Part shown: piece after piece, positions 51,274-59,613 of the stretch
Layout: every line of letters starts with the position of its first letter
Position numbering within the stretch: the first letter of the stretch is position 1
Source: an uncultured Mucilaginibacter sp.
GTDB taxonomy: Bacteria > Bacteroidota > Bacteroidia > Sphingobacteriales > Sphingobacteriaceae
Assembly (NCBI RefSeq): GCF_913773635.1
Contig: NZ_CAJYGQ010000013.1
Coordinates: 1 to 64,000 of the forward strand
Direction: 5' to 3'
DNA length: 64,000 bases
Made by a program: the position numbers and the translations under genes
Notes under the pieces: generated by a model
Told to the model about the DNA's origin: nothing
Seen by the model: only the letters and a program-made list of their open reading frames with translations
The model's database searches: none

Positions 51274-53952
51274 TTAAAAATTAAAAGAAACCTTCATTGT
51301 AGCCATGCGCCCCGGTAGTGTATACACGCTGTTTACATAGTTGTTTGCAGTAAGTAAGGGCGAGCTGTAGGTTTTGGTATCAAATATATTCAGAATATTC
51401 AATTCTATATCGCTTTTAAATTCATTGACCTTAAAACGTGCCGAAAAATCGGCAAATGAATAGTTAAGGTTTGAACCTATTGCTTGTGATGTAAAATAAT
51501 GATCGCCAGAGAGTTTTAAAAACAAGTTAGAGGTAGGATTATAGTTAAAAGCACCTTGATGCTGCAGCTGTGTAACATTTGTGCTACCAGCCCCTGCTAC
51601 CGATGAACGGCTTAATGTTCGTACCGCATTAATTTTATAGCTAACATTTATTCTATTACTTATTTTGGTTTCCACACTGCTGTTTAAACTGTTTGCAATG
51701 GTATTGTACGGCAAAAGCAATCCGTTTAAAAACTGGTTCAGCTTGTTATTTTGCCAAGTGTAACCTCCAGCAAAAGTGGTATGCAATGAATACACGTATT
51801 TACTTACATTACCCGACAGGGTAAACATATCCATATCATTTGCATAGGGCAATACAATTTGCCGTTGAAAAGTGCTTGTTATTTGACTTGAAGTAATGTT
51901 ATTGAGATTGACATGACTGTACATAGCATTTACTCCCCAAAAAAACATCTTTATAGCTTTACGGTATGTATAGCCTAAAATAGCCGTTTGAGTTTTACGC
52001 TCGCTTAAGTCGGCACTGTTTGCTTGCAGCGTGCGGTAATTAAGTAAAATATCACCACGATAGGCTTGGGTTATATCGCCTATATCGTTACGGTAATTGT
52101 AAGCTGCACTAACATATTGCTCTGCTGCAGTGTTATACCTAACTGATATATGCGGATCAAAATATAGCCTTGTAAGCCTTTGGTCAACCGCATACTTAGC
52201 TTCTGAGAAATTTATGTTTTGCAAACTAACGGGCAACCGCATGTTAAGCTTAAACTTTTCACCTGGCATGTCAATGGCCGCTTCACCGTAAACCTTCGAT
52301 TTAAACCAATCAAGATTATTCGTTGCTGTGTTGCTGGCTTGTGCCACATCTCCATCGGCTTGTACAACTGATAATGCCGACTCCAATTGTTGTGACTGCA
52401 AACTAAACCCGGCCTTGTACGACTGTGTGAACGTATTGCCCGCTCTTTTTAAAGAAACGTAATTATTAGTGAAAAAGGTTGGGATATTTACAGTTTGCAG
52501 CAATTGTGTATATGGCTCATTGTTATTAAAAATATCCTGGTTGATGCCGGGTTCCAATACTCTACGCTCAGGGTTCGACAATCTGTTGATGTATGAGTAT
52601 CCTTCGTAAACATTACCCCCGTTGCCCGTTTTCATGATGTTAAATTCATTTGACAGGTCGAACTTACGGTTGGCTAAGTTTTGCAATGAGCCCGGCGTTC
52701 CGGTTGCATTTAAGCCCGAGTATGAGGCATTATGTTCATAATCGGCAATTAAGTTATTGTTTAAGTAATACTGGCTTTTGTTGATGTTAAGCGTGGTTTG
52801 TGCCCGTAACAGGTCTGGCCTGCGCCGGTTATCCTGCAATTCAGTAAACCTAATAGTATCATTTGGAAGATATGTTTCCCTTACCTTGGAGTACTGCTGT
52901 AACTGCCGGTCATGCAGGTAAGATAGGTTGGCTTTGAGCTGCACATCTTTTTTTATGTTTACCAGATTATTTAAGTTCACCAAACCCGACCTGTTGAACA
53001 AATACCTATTGGTAGGCAAATTAGGATTACCCGCAGCACCAAGACTTAGCAGTTTATCAGGCTTGTTGTTATCAAGCCTGCTTAAATAAGCAGATAAATT
53101 GTGCGATATCAGATCATTCTGCACTTCAATGCCTACATTATTACCTTTTACATAATTAATGGCCTTATATTTATCCTTAAACATCATGGCATTGATGTTT
53201 CCATCATACTTGCCGGGTAACCCACCTCCTATGTTGCCCTGCCCTACCATTTGCATTTTAGCATCGCTTTTTATGGTCAAATTCATGGCCACGTCATCAC
53301 TCACCACCTTGTCTTTCAGTGCTTTTATGGGCTGATGATTTTCCATAATTTGTACTTTGTCAACCACTCCGTTAGGTATAGTTTTAGTTGCAATATTGTA
53401 CTTATCATCAAGCAGGTTATCGCCACCAATGTAAAGGCTTGATATGGCCTTGCCATTGTATTTGATTTTACCGTTATCGTCCATCTCTACACCAGGCAGG
53501 CGTTTGATTACATCACCTATTACCCTGTCTTGTGGTGAGGTGAAGTCAGCTGCACTGTAATTCAATGTGTCGCCACGTGCGGTAATACGTGGCCGCTTGT
53601 TTTTTACTGTAACGGCATCAAGTGCATTATTGGTTGATGATAGTTTAAAGTTATATAATGCCGAAACATCAGTAATAACCTTGCTTTGCTTTTTATAACC
53701 TACAGAACTTATTTCGACCTTTAAACTGCTTTTGTCTGCATCGGCAGGTATGGCAAGGCTGTAGTTTCCTTTGTTATCACTTGTTGAAAACGCAATGATA
53801 AGATTACTGCCGGTTGTTAGTTTAGCGTTGGCATAAGGCACCGCCTTACCCAGGCTATCTGTAATTGTACCTTTAATGGTTTGTGCATAACCCTTTTGAG
53901 TTAAAAATAAGATACAAATACAGCTTACTGCAATTGCAATAGCCCGTATCAT
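51274..53952 (-). CDS. Outer-membrane beta-barrel protein with CarboxypepD_reg and plug-like domains
   Basis: An 892-residue outer-membrane protein. A signal peptide (ending KGYAQ) is followed by a CarboxypepD_reg beta-sandwich (KGTITDSLGKAVPYANAKL) and a TonB-dependent receptor-like plug (VIGDVIKRLPGVEMDDNGKI, IGGDNLLDDKYNIATKTI). The rest is a long beta barrel ending in an aromatic residue (MATMKVSFNF), as outer-membrane proteins do. The first ATG overlaps the stop of the GLPGLI gene by 4 nt, so the two are translationally coupled. The substrate is unknown; a transport or protease-processed surface role is possible. Confidence 0.9.
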   Translation of the reverse strand: MIRAIAIAVSCICILFLTQKGYAQTIKGTITDSLGKAVPYANAKLTTGSNLIIAFSTSDNKGNYSLAIPADADKSSLKVEISSVGYKKQSKVITDVSALYNFKLSSTNNALDAVTVKNKRPRITARGDTLNYSAADFTSPQDRVIGDVIKRLPGVEMDDNGKIKYNGKAISSLYIGGDNLLDDKYNIATKTIPNGVVDKVQIMENHQPIKALKDKVVSDDVAMNLTIKSDAKMQMVGQGNIGGGLPGKYDGNINAMMFKDKYKAINYVKGNNVGIEVQNDLISHNLSAYLSRLDNNKPDKLLSLGAAGNPNLPTNRYLFNRSGLVNLNNLVNIKKDVQLKANLSYLHDRQLQQYSKVRETYLPNDTIRFTELQDNRRRPDLLRAQTTLNINKSQYYLNNNLIADYEHNASYSGLNATGTPGSLQNLANRKFDLSNEFNIMKTGNGGNVYEGYSYINRLSNPERRVLEPGINQDIFNNNEPYTQLLQTVNIPTFFTNNYVSLKRAGNTFTQSYKAGFSLQSQQLESALSVVQADGDVAQASNTATNNLDWFKSKVYGEAAIDMPGEKFKLNMRLPVSLQNINFSEAKYAVDQRLTRLYFDPHISVRYNTAAEQYVSAAYNYRNDIGDITQAYRGDILLNYRTLQANSADLSERKTQTAILGYTYRKAIKMFFWGVNAMYSHVNLNNITSSQITSTFQRQIVLPYANDMDMFTLSGNVSKYVYSLHTTFAGGYTWQNNKLNQFLNGLLLPYNTIANSLNSSVETKISNRINVSYKINAVRTLSRSSVAGAGSTNVTQLQHQGAFNYNPTSNLFLKLSGDHYFTSQAIGSNLNYSFADFSARFKVNEFKSDIELNILNIFDTKTYSSPLLTANNYVNSVYTLPGRMATMKVSFNF

Positions 53953-54920
53953 TTTTCATTACCGTTTTCGGGTAGCTCAATAGGATTATTAGTAACGTTT
54001 AATTTTGCATCATCGTTACGCTGTACGCTAACGCTTTTTATACCCGATGCAGAATTAGTACCACTGCTGAATGTAAAACTACGGTTACCCGGCATGGCTG
54101 CCATTTGTGATTGAAAAAATGCTTCCGGATCTTTACGCATCACTTCCTTTAATTCATTGAGTTCTTTTGGAGTGGTTTTAATTGCGTTAGCAGGTAAAGC
54201 AATTACATTGGGGGCTTGGTTTCTATCTTCAGCTCCGCCGAATATAATAGTGCGTGCTGATGTGGCAGACGATGCAACCGGGTCTGTCTCCTTTTTCGCT
54301 TTTGGATCAACCTTTTCAAGTCCGTCAAACTTAAATTCAACTTCTTTCTTCGTGTCGTAGGCTTCTACAATTAAACCGGGTAAACCATTCAACTTCCACG
54401 GACCAACTCGGTATGGTAAATCAGCACAAAACCAAGCGGTATAGTCACGTCCTTTGAAATGTGTAGCTGCCTTTTGGCATTGCAACCCGTTTATGGTAGC
54501 GGTGTCGGCAGATATCTTCCAAACTGGTGCTGGCAGTGCTTCTTCAATTACATAGTTGTTCACCAGCCTCTCTCTGCTGTAAAATTTATTGGCATTAGGA
54601 TATTGGTAGTAATCGATGTTTGGACCAAGAGGACTTCCCCCACTGCGTACATTGATGTTGGCAGAACCCGTGTTTACTTGTTCCATTACCATTTTACGCA
54701 TTTGCTCCTCGCGCAATTTGCGATCATAACTTTTGTAAACGCTTGCATTACGTCCGGCAAGCAGCATCATATTTTCTACAAGCGGCTTATCGCGGTTAAG
54801 CGTATCACGCACGTGAGTAAATTTGTAATGTACAATAATTTGGGCGGTGTCAACTTTTTGAGCTTTGGCTGTGAATGCTGTTACAGCCAAAATAATTTCT
54901 AAGTAAGGTTTGAGCTTCAT
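53949..54920 (-). CDS. GLPGLI family protein
   Basis: A 323-residue exported protein. A signal peptide (ending FTAKA) precedes a beta-rich domain with the family name motif at 179-184 (WKLNGLPGLIVEAYD). The segment PVWKISADTATINGLQCQKA and WFCADLPYRVGPW are typical. The C-terminus is polar and Asn-rich (NDAKLNVTNNPIELP). The family is found only in Bacteroidota and nearly always next to outer-membrane proteins; its function is unknown. Here it is upstream of, and overlaps, the barrel gene. Twin palindromes lie over its promoter. Confidence 0.92.
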   Translation of the reverse strand: MKLKPYLEIILAVTAFTAKAQKVDTAQIIVHYKFTHVRDTLNRDKPLVENMMLLAGRNASVYKSYDRKLREEQMRKMVMEQVNTGSANINVRSGGSPLGPNIDYYQYPNANKFYSRERLVNNYVIEEALPAPVWKISADTATINGLQCQKAATHFKGRDYTAWFCADLPYRVGPWKLNGLPGLIVEAYDTKKEVEFKFDGLEKVDPKAKKETDPVASSATSARTIIFGGAEDRNQAPNVIALPANAIKTTPKELNELKEVMRKDPEAFFQSQMAAMPGNRSFTFSSGTNSASGIKSVSVQRNDDAKLNVTNNPIELPENGNEK

Positions 54921-54988
54921 GATGTTTAAATTTTGTAATTAGAGTGATGATTTACTTAGTCGCGGGTCAGTAGCGCAACATTACCTCA

Positions 54989-54996
54989 CAAATATA
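54989..54996 (-). promoter_or_regulatory. -7 promoter element of the GLPGLI operon
   Basis: TATATTTG on the minus strand, matching TAnnTTTG, with a 68-nt leader to the GLPGLI ATG. Confidence 0.6.
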
Positions 54997-55030
54997 ACTA
55001 AGAGATTAGTTAAAAACTAAACATTTAGTT
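54995..55030. promoter_or_regulatory. Two adjacent palindromic operators over the GLPGLI promoter
   Basis: Site 1 (54995-55012): TAACTAA, 4 nt, TTAGTTA. Site 2 (55015-55030): AACTAAA, 2 nt, TTTAGTT. Both have perfect 7-bp arms built on the same ACTAA/TTAGT half-site. Site 1 touches the -7 element and site 2 covers the -33 region, so a bound repressor would shut this promoter. A BlaI/MecI-type repressor is a guess from family context; no such gene is nearby. Confidence 0.6.
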
Positions 55031-55139
55031 GTTTTAACAAAATTTAACATAATATTCGAGCGTTTCTGACGCTAGTTGTAGAAGGGAACCGACATGGTTT
55101 GTTGCTTTTAGTAGTAACAAAAAGTAAATAGAACCTGAA

Positions 55140-55592
55140 CTATCCTATCAACCTTTCATCAAAAGTAAAATTCTTTTGATCTACAATTTTTATATGCCTC
55201 GCTTTAGGATGTAAAGGATTGATAAGATAATTGAACTCTTCTTTAACAATGGCTGACGGAACTTTTAAAAGAAGGTGTTTATTTGTTTTCAGGAATGCAT
55301 CGCCCAATGATTTAAGCGACGATGGTTCAGGATAATCCTGCCAGTTTTCAGGCAGTGCATCCATATCCAAAACTTCTATATCATCAGGCACATCTAAAGT
55401 TATCTGACAGAAATTATCCGGTATTAATGTTGGTGGCAGATGCACTAAAACTTCCAAAACGGCAAGGGAGCGTGACGAGGCCGTATAAACCATTGCACGA
55501 CCTATATTATTCCAACGTCCTCCGTACAGGCGGGCACCTGTACCGCTCAAATCATCAATGTAAGTGCATTTTGATATTCGATAAAGCAACAT
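55140..55592 (-). CDS. RES-domain toxin (NAD-degrading type)
   Basis: A 150-residue RES toxin. The three name residues are visible in order: Arg26 in GGRWNNIG, Glu47 in AVLEVLVHL and Ser113 in VPSAIV, with Tyr36 in MVYTASS. Characterised RES toxins (such as MbcT and Res) deplete NAD+ and stop growth. The reading frame is complete, so the toxin is likely functional. It follows its antitoxin gene with 2 nt between, in the antitoxin-first order usual for these pairs. Confidence 0.92.
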   Translation of the reverse strand: MLLYRISKCTYIDDLSGTGARLYGGRWNNIGRAMVYTASSRSLAVLEVLVHLPPTLIPDNFCQITLDVPDDIEVLDMDALPENWQDYPEPSSLKSLGDAFLKTNKHLLLKVPSAIVKEEFNYLINPLHPKARHIKIVDQKNFTFDERLIG

Positions 55593-55594
55593 GG

Positions 55595-56089
55595 CTATGC
55601 AAAAACACCATGCTCAATACGCCCTAACTCGCGCAAAACCAAATCAAAGCCTATAGAAGTATCAAGAAGTGATACAGGTGCTTCACCTTTAAATACGTGG
55701 CTGGGAGTTTTCATCCAACGTTTAAATTTATCCATAGAGCCAAAAACTTCCTGGCCACGTGTGTACAAGCGCGCAAGCTCAACTGCCTTTTCGGCATACT
55801 CGGTTTTTACAACAGTATCATCATCGTAACGCTGTAATGTGCGCTCGTTGATGTGCATAATACCGGCAAGCTCTTGTAGTGTTAAGGAAATTTTTTGAGC
55901 CAACGTAGTTAAAACCTTTTTAGGTAAGCCCTGGCGGGCTAAACGCAAAACATCAAAATCAGAAGATGCTTTACCCGGATTAACGCCGGTAAGCAAACTA
56001 TAAAATGAGGTTACACTATCAGTGGTTATATAAGCAGCCATTGGTTCATGAACCTCATTTTTATCAATATGTTTTTTACTATACGACAT
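55595..56089 (-). CDS. Xre/MbcA/ParS-type antitoxin (DUF2384)
   Basis: A 164-residue antitoxin. The N-terminal helix-turn-helix includes KKVLTTLAQKISLTLQELAG and MHINERTLQRYDD. The C-terminal DUF2384 toxin-binding domain has the core YTRGQEVFGSMDKFKRWMKT and RELGRIEHGVFA. It should occlude the active site of the RES toxin encoded 2 nt downstream and repress the operon. A -7 element 5 nt before the ATG suggests a leaderless message. Confidence 0.92.
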   Translation of the reverse strand: MSYSKKHIDKNEVHEPMAAYITTDSVTSFYSLLTGVNPGKASSDFDVLRLARQGLPKKVLTTLAQKISLTLQELAGIMHINERTLQRYDDDTVVKTEYAEKAVELARLYTRGQEVFGSMDKFKRWMKTPSHVFKGEAPVSLLDTSIGFDLVLRELGRIEHGVFA

Positions 56090-56094
56090 TTATC

Positions 56095-56102
56095 CAAATA
56101 TA
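56095..56102 (-). promoter_or_regulatory. -7 promoter element of the RES-Xre operon, 5 nt before ATG
   Basis: TATATTTG on the minus strand, 5 nt upstream of the antitoxin ATG. It lies close to the 3' end of tyrS, in a 37-nt gap. Confidence 0.6.
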
Positions 56103-56126
56103 AAACACATTTGTCGCATTAGCAAA

Positions 56127-57413
56127 TTATTCTGCAATTATTAAAAAGTAGTTTTTCTTACCCTTTTGCACTACCAAAAACTTGTCGTTTATCAAGTTCT
56201 CAGTGGTGTATACTGTATCGGGGGCGGGAATTTTTGCTTTATTTATGGCGGCTCCCCCACCCTGTATCATTTTTTTAGCTTCACCTTTTGACGGAAACAC
56301 ACTGGTTTGCACTGCCAGTAAATCCTGAACATTGATACCTTCCTTTAAGTCGGCTTTGTTAATGGTATAATTAGCAACCCCTTCAAAAATGCCCTTAACT
56401 TCAGCGTCGGTGAGTTCATTTAAAAACTCTATTCCGGTATTGCCAAACAAAAACTCTGATGATTGGATGGCTTTGTTGTAAGCCGCTTCACCATGCACAC
56501 GAGTAGTAATATCTTTAGCTAATGCTTTTTGCAAAGCCCGCTGATGAGGCGCACCATCATGCTCAGCTTCTAAAGCTTCAATGGTTTGCCTATCTAAAAG
56601 CGTAAAAATGCGAATGAATTTTTTCACATCATCGTCGCTGGCATTTAGCCAAAACTGGTAAAACTGGTAAGGTGATGTGCGCTCCGGATCAAGCCACACA
56701 GCTCCGCTTTCAGTTTTGCCAAACTTAGTACCATCGGCCTTTTTAATTAGCTGAGTGGTAAGCGCAAAGCCTTCACCGCCTTCCATACGGCGTATAAGTT
56801 CGGTACCGGTTACAATGTTGCCCCACTGATCGCTGCCGCCCATTTGTATAGCACAGTTTTCATGTTTCCACAAGTAGTAAAAATCGTATCCCTGTAGCAA
56901 CTGGTAACTAAATTCAGTAAATGACATGCCAGTATCGCCAGTTAAACGGTTTTTAACCGAATCTTTGGCCATCATGTAATTAACCGTAATATGCTTACCT
57001 ACATCACGTATAAAGCCTAAAAACGAAAACTCTTTAAACCAGTCATAATTATTAACCATGCGGGCTCCGTTGGCAGCATCGGCGCCAAAATCTAAAAATT
57101 TCTCCAACTGCTTTTTAATGCCATCAAGATTACGCTGCAGCGCATCCTCAGACAATAAATTACGTTCCTGCGACTTGTGCGAAGGATCGCCCACCATACC
57201 GGTGGCACCACCCACAAGTGCATAAGGTTTGTGACCAGCCTGTTGAAAATGAATCAAGGTCATGATTTGCGTTAAGTGACCTACGTGCAGCGAATCGGCC
57301 GTTGGATCGAACCCGATATAGCCCGATACCATACCTTTATTCAGTAAATCTTCGGTTCCGGGCATAATATCATGCAACATACCCCGCCAGCGTAATTCTT
57401 CAACAAAACTCAT
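56127..57413 (-). CDS. tyrS: Tyrosyl-tRNA synthetase
   Basis: A 428-residue class I TyrRS. The HIGH-type signature is HVGH at 43-46 ([16 protein letters not shown]), and the KMSKS-like loop is KFGKT at 230-234. Tyrosine recognition segments [20 protein letters not shown] are intact. The last 65 residues are the S4-like tRNA-binding domain ([20 protein letters not shown]). It has its own -7 element at 57438-57445. Confidence 0.97.
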   Translation of the reverse strand: MSFVEELRWRGMLHDIMPGTEDLLNKGMVSGYIGFDPTADSLHVGHLTQIMTLIHFQQAGHKPYALVGGATGMVGDPSHKSQERNLLSEDALQRNLDGIKKQLEKFLDFGADAANGARMVNNYDWFKEFSFLGFIRDVGKHITVNYMMAKDSVKNRLTGDTGMSFTEFSYQLLQGYDFYYLWKHENCAIQMGGSDQWGNIVTGTELIRRMEGGEGFALTTQLIKKADGTKFGKTESGAVWLDPERTSPYQFYQFWLNASDDDVKKFIRIFTLLDRQTIEALEAEHDGAPHQRALQKALAKDITTRVHGEAAYNKAIQSSEFLFGNTGIEFLNELTDAEVKGIFEGVANYTINKADLKEGINVQDLLAVQTSVFPSKGEAKKMIQGGGAAINKAKIPAPDTVYTTENLINDKFLVVQKGKKNYFLIIAE

Positions 57414-57437
57414 TTTAGTACAATTATTTTAAGTGGG

Positions 57438-57445
57438 CAAATATA
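57438..57445 (-). promoter_or_regulatory. -7 promoter element of tyrS
   Basis: TATATTTG on the minus strand, 24 nt before the ATG. Confidence 0.55.
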
Positions 57446-57555
57446 AAATAATACCTGTAAAAGAAACCATTTACAACAGTTGCAGCCAAGAAGCGGTATC
57501 TAATTTGAAACACGCTTAACTTTACCGTGTTCAGTTATCTAAATAACTATCCACC

Positions 57556-58383
57556 ATGTTATACACCGTAATTAATGATCAGTTTATTCCGGCGCATGAG
57601 GCTCAACTACACGTAAGCGACCTGGCCATACATCGCGGCTATGCCATATTTGATTTTTTCAAAACGGAAAATGGTAAGCCGGTTTTCATTGATGACCACC
57701 TTGATCGCTTTTACCGGTCGGCCCGTTTTATGCACCTTGAGATGATTCACACGCGTGATGAACTTAAAATTTTGATACGCGAGTTAATGAAGAAGAATAA
57801 CCTACCTAATTCGGGTATACGTATTACTTTAACCGGCGGATACGCAGAAGATGGCTACACCCTTGCAAAAAGCAACATAATTATTACGCAGCAAGCTATT
57901 AAGGTTAAACCTTTAAATATTGAAGGCATAAAGCTTGCTACCTATTCGCACCAGCGTCAGTTTTCTCAGGCTAAAACTATTGACTACCAAATGGCCATAT
58001 GGCTGCAGCCTTATATGCGCGAACAAGGTGCAAACGATATATTATATCATCACAACAACATAGTGCGCGAGTGCCCGCGCGCTAATTTTTTTATTGTAAC
58101 TCAAAACAACGAAATACTTACAACAGCAACAGACGTTTTGAAAGGGATTATACGCAAACAAGTTCTTAGTCTTGCCAACACAGGTTTCACAATCAGAGAA
58201 CAGGACATTTCTTTAGATGACGTTTTCAATTGTAAAGAAGCCTTCATAACCAGTACAACCAAAAATATTTTACCGGTAGCTCAAATAAACCAACATTTAA
58301 TAGGCAACGGCAAGGCGGGTGAAATAACTACTGCGCTATCAAAACAACTCGCGGTAGTAATTGCAAATAACGCAGAATGGTAA
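57556..58383 (+). CDS. Class IV PLP-dependent aminotransferase
   Basis: A 275-residue fold-type IV enzyme, as in D-amino-acid and branched-chain aminotransferases and aminodeoxychorismate lyase. Lys140 (SQAKTIDY) binds PLP, and Glu172 (IVRECPRANFFIV) is the conserved partner. The N-terminal HRGYAIFDFFKTENGKPVFI is typical. The substrate within the class cannot be fixed by eye; D-amino acid or branched-chain roles are both open. It is divergent from tyrS. Confidence 0.88.
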   Translation: MLYTVINDQFIPAHEAQLHVSDLAIHRGYAIFDFFKTENGKPVFIDDHLDRFYRSARFMHLEMIHTRDELKILIRELMKKNNLPNSGIRITLTGGYAEDGYTLAKSNIIITQQAIKVKPLNIEGIKLATYSHQRQFSQAKTIDYQMAIWLQPYMREQGANDILYHHNNIVRECPRANFFIVTQNNEILTTATDVLKGIIRKQVLSLANTGFTIREQDISLDDVFNCKEAFITSTTKNILPVAQINQHLIGNGKAGEITTALSKQLAVVIANNAEW

Positions 58384-58459
58384 CTTTGTTAAGGCATTAT
58401 AGAGATCTATGTCAAACCAAATGTGTTTGTAAGAGTTATATGAGCAAAATCACTAATAT

Positions 58460-58648
58460 ATGAACAGTTTCTTCAAAGCATTAATAGCCGGTTGGGGCGC
58501 AAAAAAATTAGGTGGCGGATGTTTATCAACCGTTGTAATATTTATTGTTATATACACCTTACTAGGTAAATGTGATAACCGTGCCGATGCCGCCATCAAA
58601 TATAAAAAGCCGGCTCACGTTGTTACGCAGTATCAGCACAAACGTTAA
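58460..58648 (+). CDS. Small membrane peptide
   Basis: A 62-residue protein with one membrane segment (CLSTVVIFIVIYTLLGKC) and a basic C-terminus. Gly-rich patch GAKKLGGG precedes the membrane helix. It lies 76 nt after the aminotransferase gene. Function unknown; the start, at ATG in a good reading frame, and normal composition argue that it is real. Confidence 0.62.
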   Translation: MNSFFKALIAGWGAKKLGGGCLSTVVIFIVIYTLLGKCDNRADAAIKYKKPAHVVTQYQHKR

Positions 58649-58695
58649 AAGGCATTTAATCTAAGCGACAAAAATTTCCACTTATGCAAAATTTG

Positions 58696-58713
58696 GTGTA
58701 TTTTGCAATACAC
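58696..58713 (+). repeat. Inverted repeat just before the AcpH-like gene
   Basis: GTGTATT, TTGC loop, AATACAC: perfect 7-bp arms ending 7 nt before the ATG at 58721. It may be an operator or an mRNA hairpin that affects translation. Confidence 0.5.
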
Positions 58714-58720
58714 TCTGCAT

Positions 58721-59401
58721 ATGAATTTTTTGTCGCATTTTTATTTTGACCGCAATAATGCAAACTGTTACCATGTATTGGGTACAGTGCTGCCAGACTT
58801 GCTCAAAAATGCTGATAAATCAGCAATGCTGCATCCCGAGAAGCACTCCTATCCAAATGCGCCAACACGTTACCTGTATGATGGCTGGATAAAACATTTA
58901 GAGGTTGACAGGCATTTTCATAATTCGGAGTTTTTTAAACACCATTCGCACCAGTTAAAATTACACCTCCGACCGGCCATCACGGGATCGCCCGTTAAAC
59001 CGTTTTTTTTAGGGCACATTGCCCTTGAGCTCATCCTCGACAATCTCCTCCTCACCACTCAGCAAATTTCGGCCAGCAACTTTTATGATCATTTGCAAAA
59101 CTGCAATGATGATGCAATCAGAGAGTTTTTGATGATAAGCGATTTCAAAAACCCTGAAGTATTTCTTCAATTCTTTAAGAGGTTTAAAACTGATAGATAT
59201 CTTCACACATACGCTCAAACCGAAAAAGTAGCGTATGCACTTAAACGCATTTGCATGCGTATTTGGAACAATCCGTTTTTACCAGAGCAGGAAGAAGCCA
59301 TAAACCAGGTTATCATCAGTTATCGGGAATCACTATTGCCTGAATTTTTATCGGTGTTTGATGAAGTAGACACCTTGATAAATGATTCTCCTACGCAGTA
59401 A
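58721..59401 (+). CDS. ACP phosphodiesterase-like (AcpH/DUF479) protein
   Basis: A 226-residue all-helical soluble protein starting MNFLSHFYFDRNN, the AcpH family opening (E. coli has MNFLAHL). Further similarity: VLGTVLPDLLK and LEVDRHFHNSEFFKHH, where the family's metal-binding His/Asp cluster falls. The family removes phosphopantetheine from acyl carrier protein. The protein is diverged from E. coli AcpH, so catalysis is uncertain. I start at ATG 58721; an in-frame TTG upstream lies inside the inverted repeat. Confidence 0.7.
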   Translation: MNFLSHFYFDRNNANCYHVLGTVLPDLLKNADKSAMLHPEKHSYPNAPTRYLYDGWIKHLEVDRHFHNSEFFKHHSHQLKLHLRPAITGSPVKPFFLGHIALELILDNLLLTTQQISASNFYDHLQNCNDDAIREFLMISDFKNPEVFLQFFKRFKTDRYLHTYAQTEKVAYALKRICMRIWNNPFLPEQEEAINQVIISYRESLLPEFLSVFDEVDTLINDSPTQ

Positions 59402-59566
59402 ACAGTACTTTCGACCCTTGAGACCTAATTAAAAAAGGTTTTCCCACTTCGTCTCATTAATAACGCCTTGTTTGTGCTGCGATAAAACCACTATTAATGT
59501 GGAAATAAAAAACACATTTAGTTCAATATCAGCATATTTTATTTTTTTATAAAAGAAAAATATATC

Positions 59567-59574
59567 TACCTTTG
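59567..59574 (+). promoter_or_regulatory. -7 promoter element of rpsA
   Basis: TACCTTTG matches TAnnTTTG; a 39-nt leader to the ATG follows, with a hairpin and a Shine-Dalgarno-like site. Confidence 0.6.
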
Positions 59575-59578
59575 CAGT

Positions 59579-59601
59579 CCCAATTGATTTGGGAAAAGGA
59601 G
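59579..59601 (+). promoter_or_regulatory. rpsA leader: hairpin plus Shine-Dalgarno-like site
   Basis: CCCAA (59579-59583) pairs with TTGGG (59589-59593), and AAGGAG (59596-59601) follows, 12 nt before the ATG. A clear Shine-Dalgarno match is rare in this window and in Bacteroidota generally. Confidence 0.5.
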
Positions 59602-59613
59602 ACAATTTATTTA

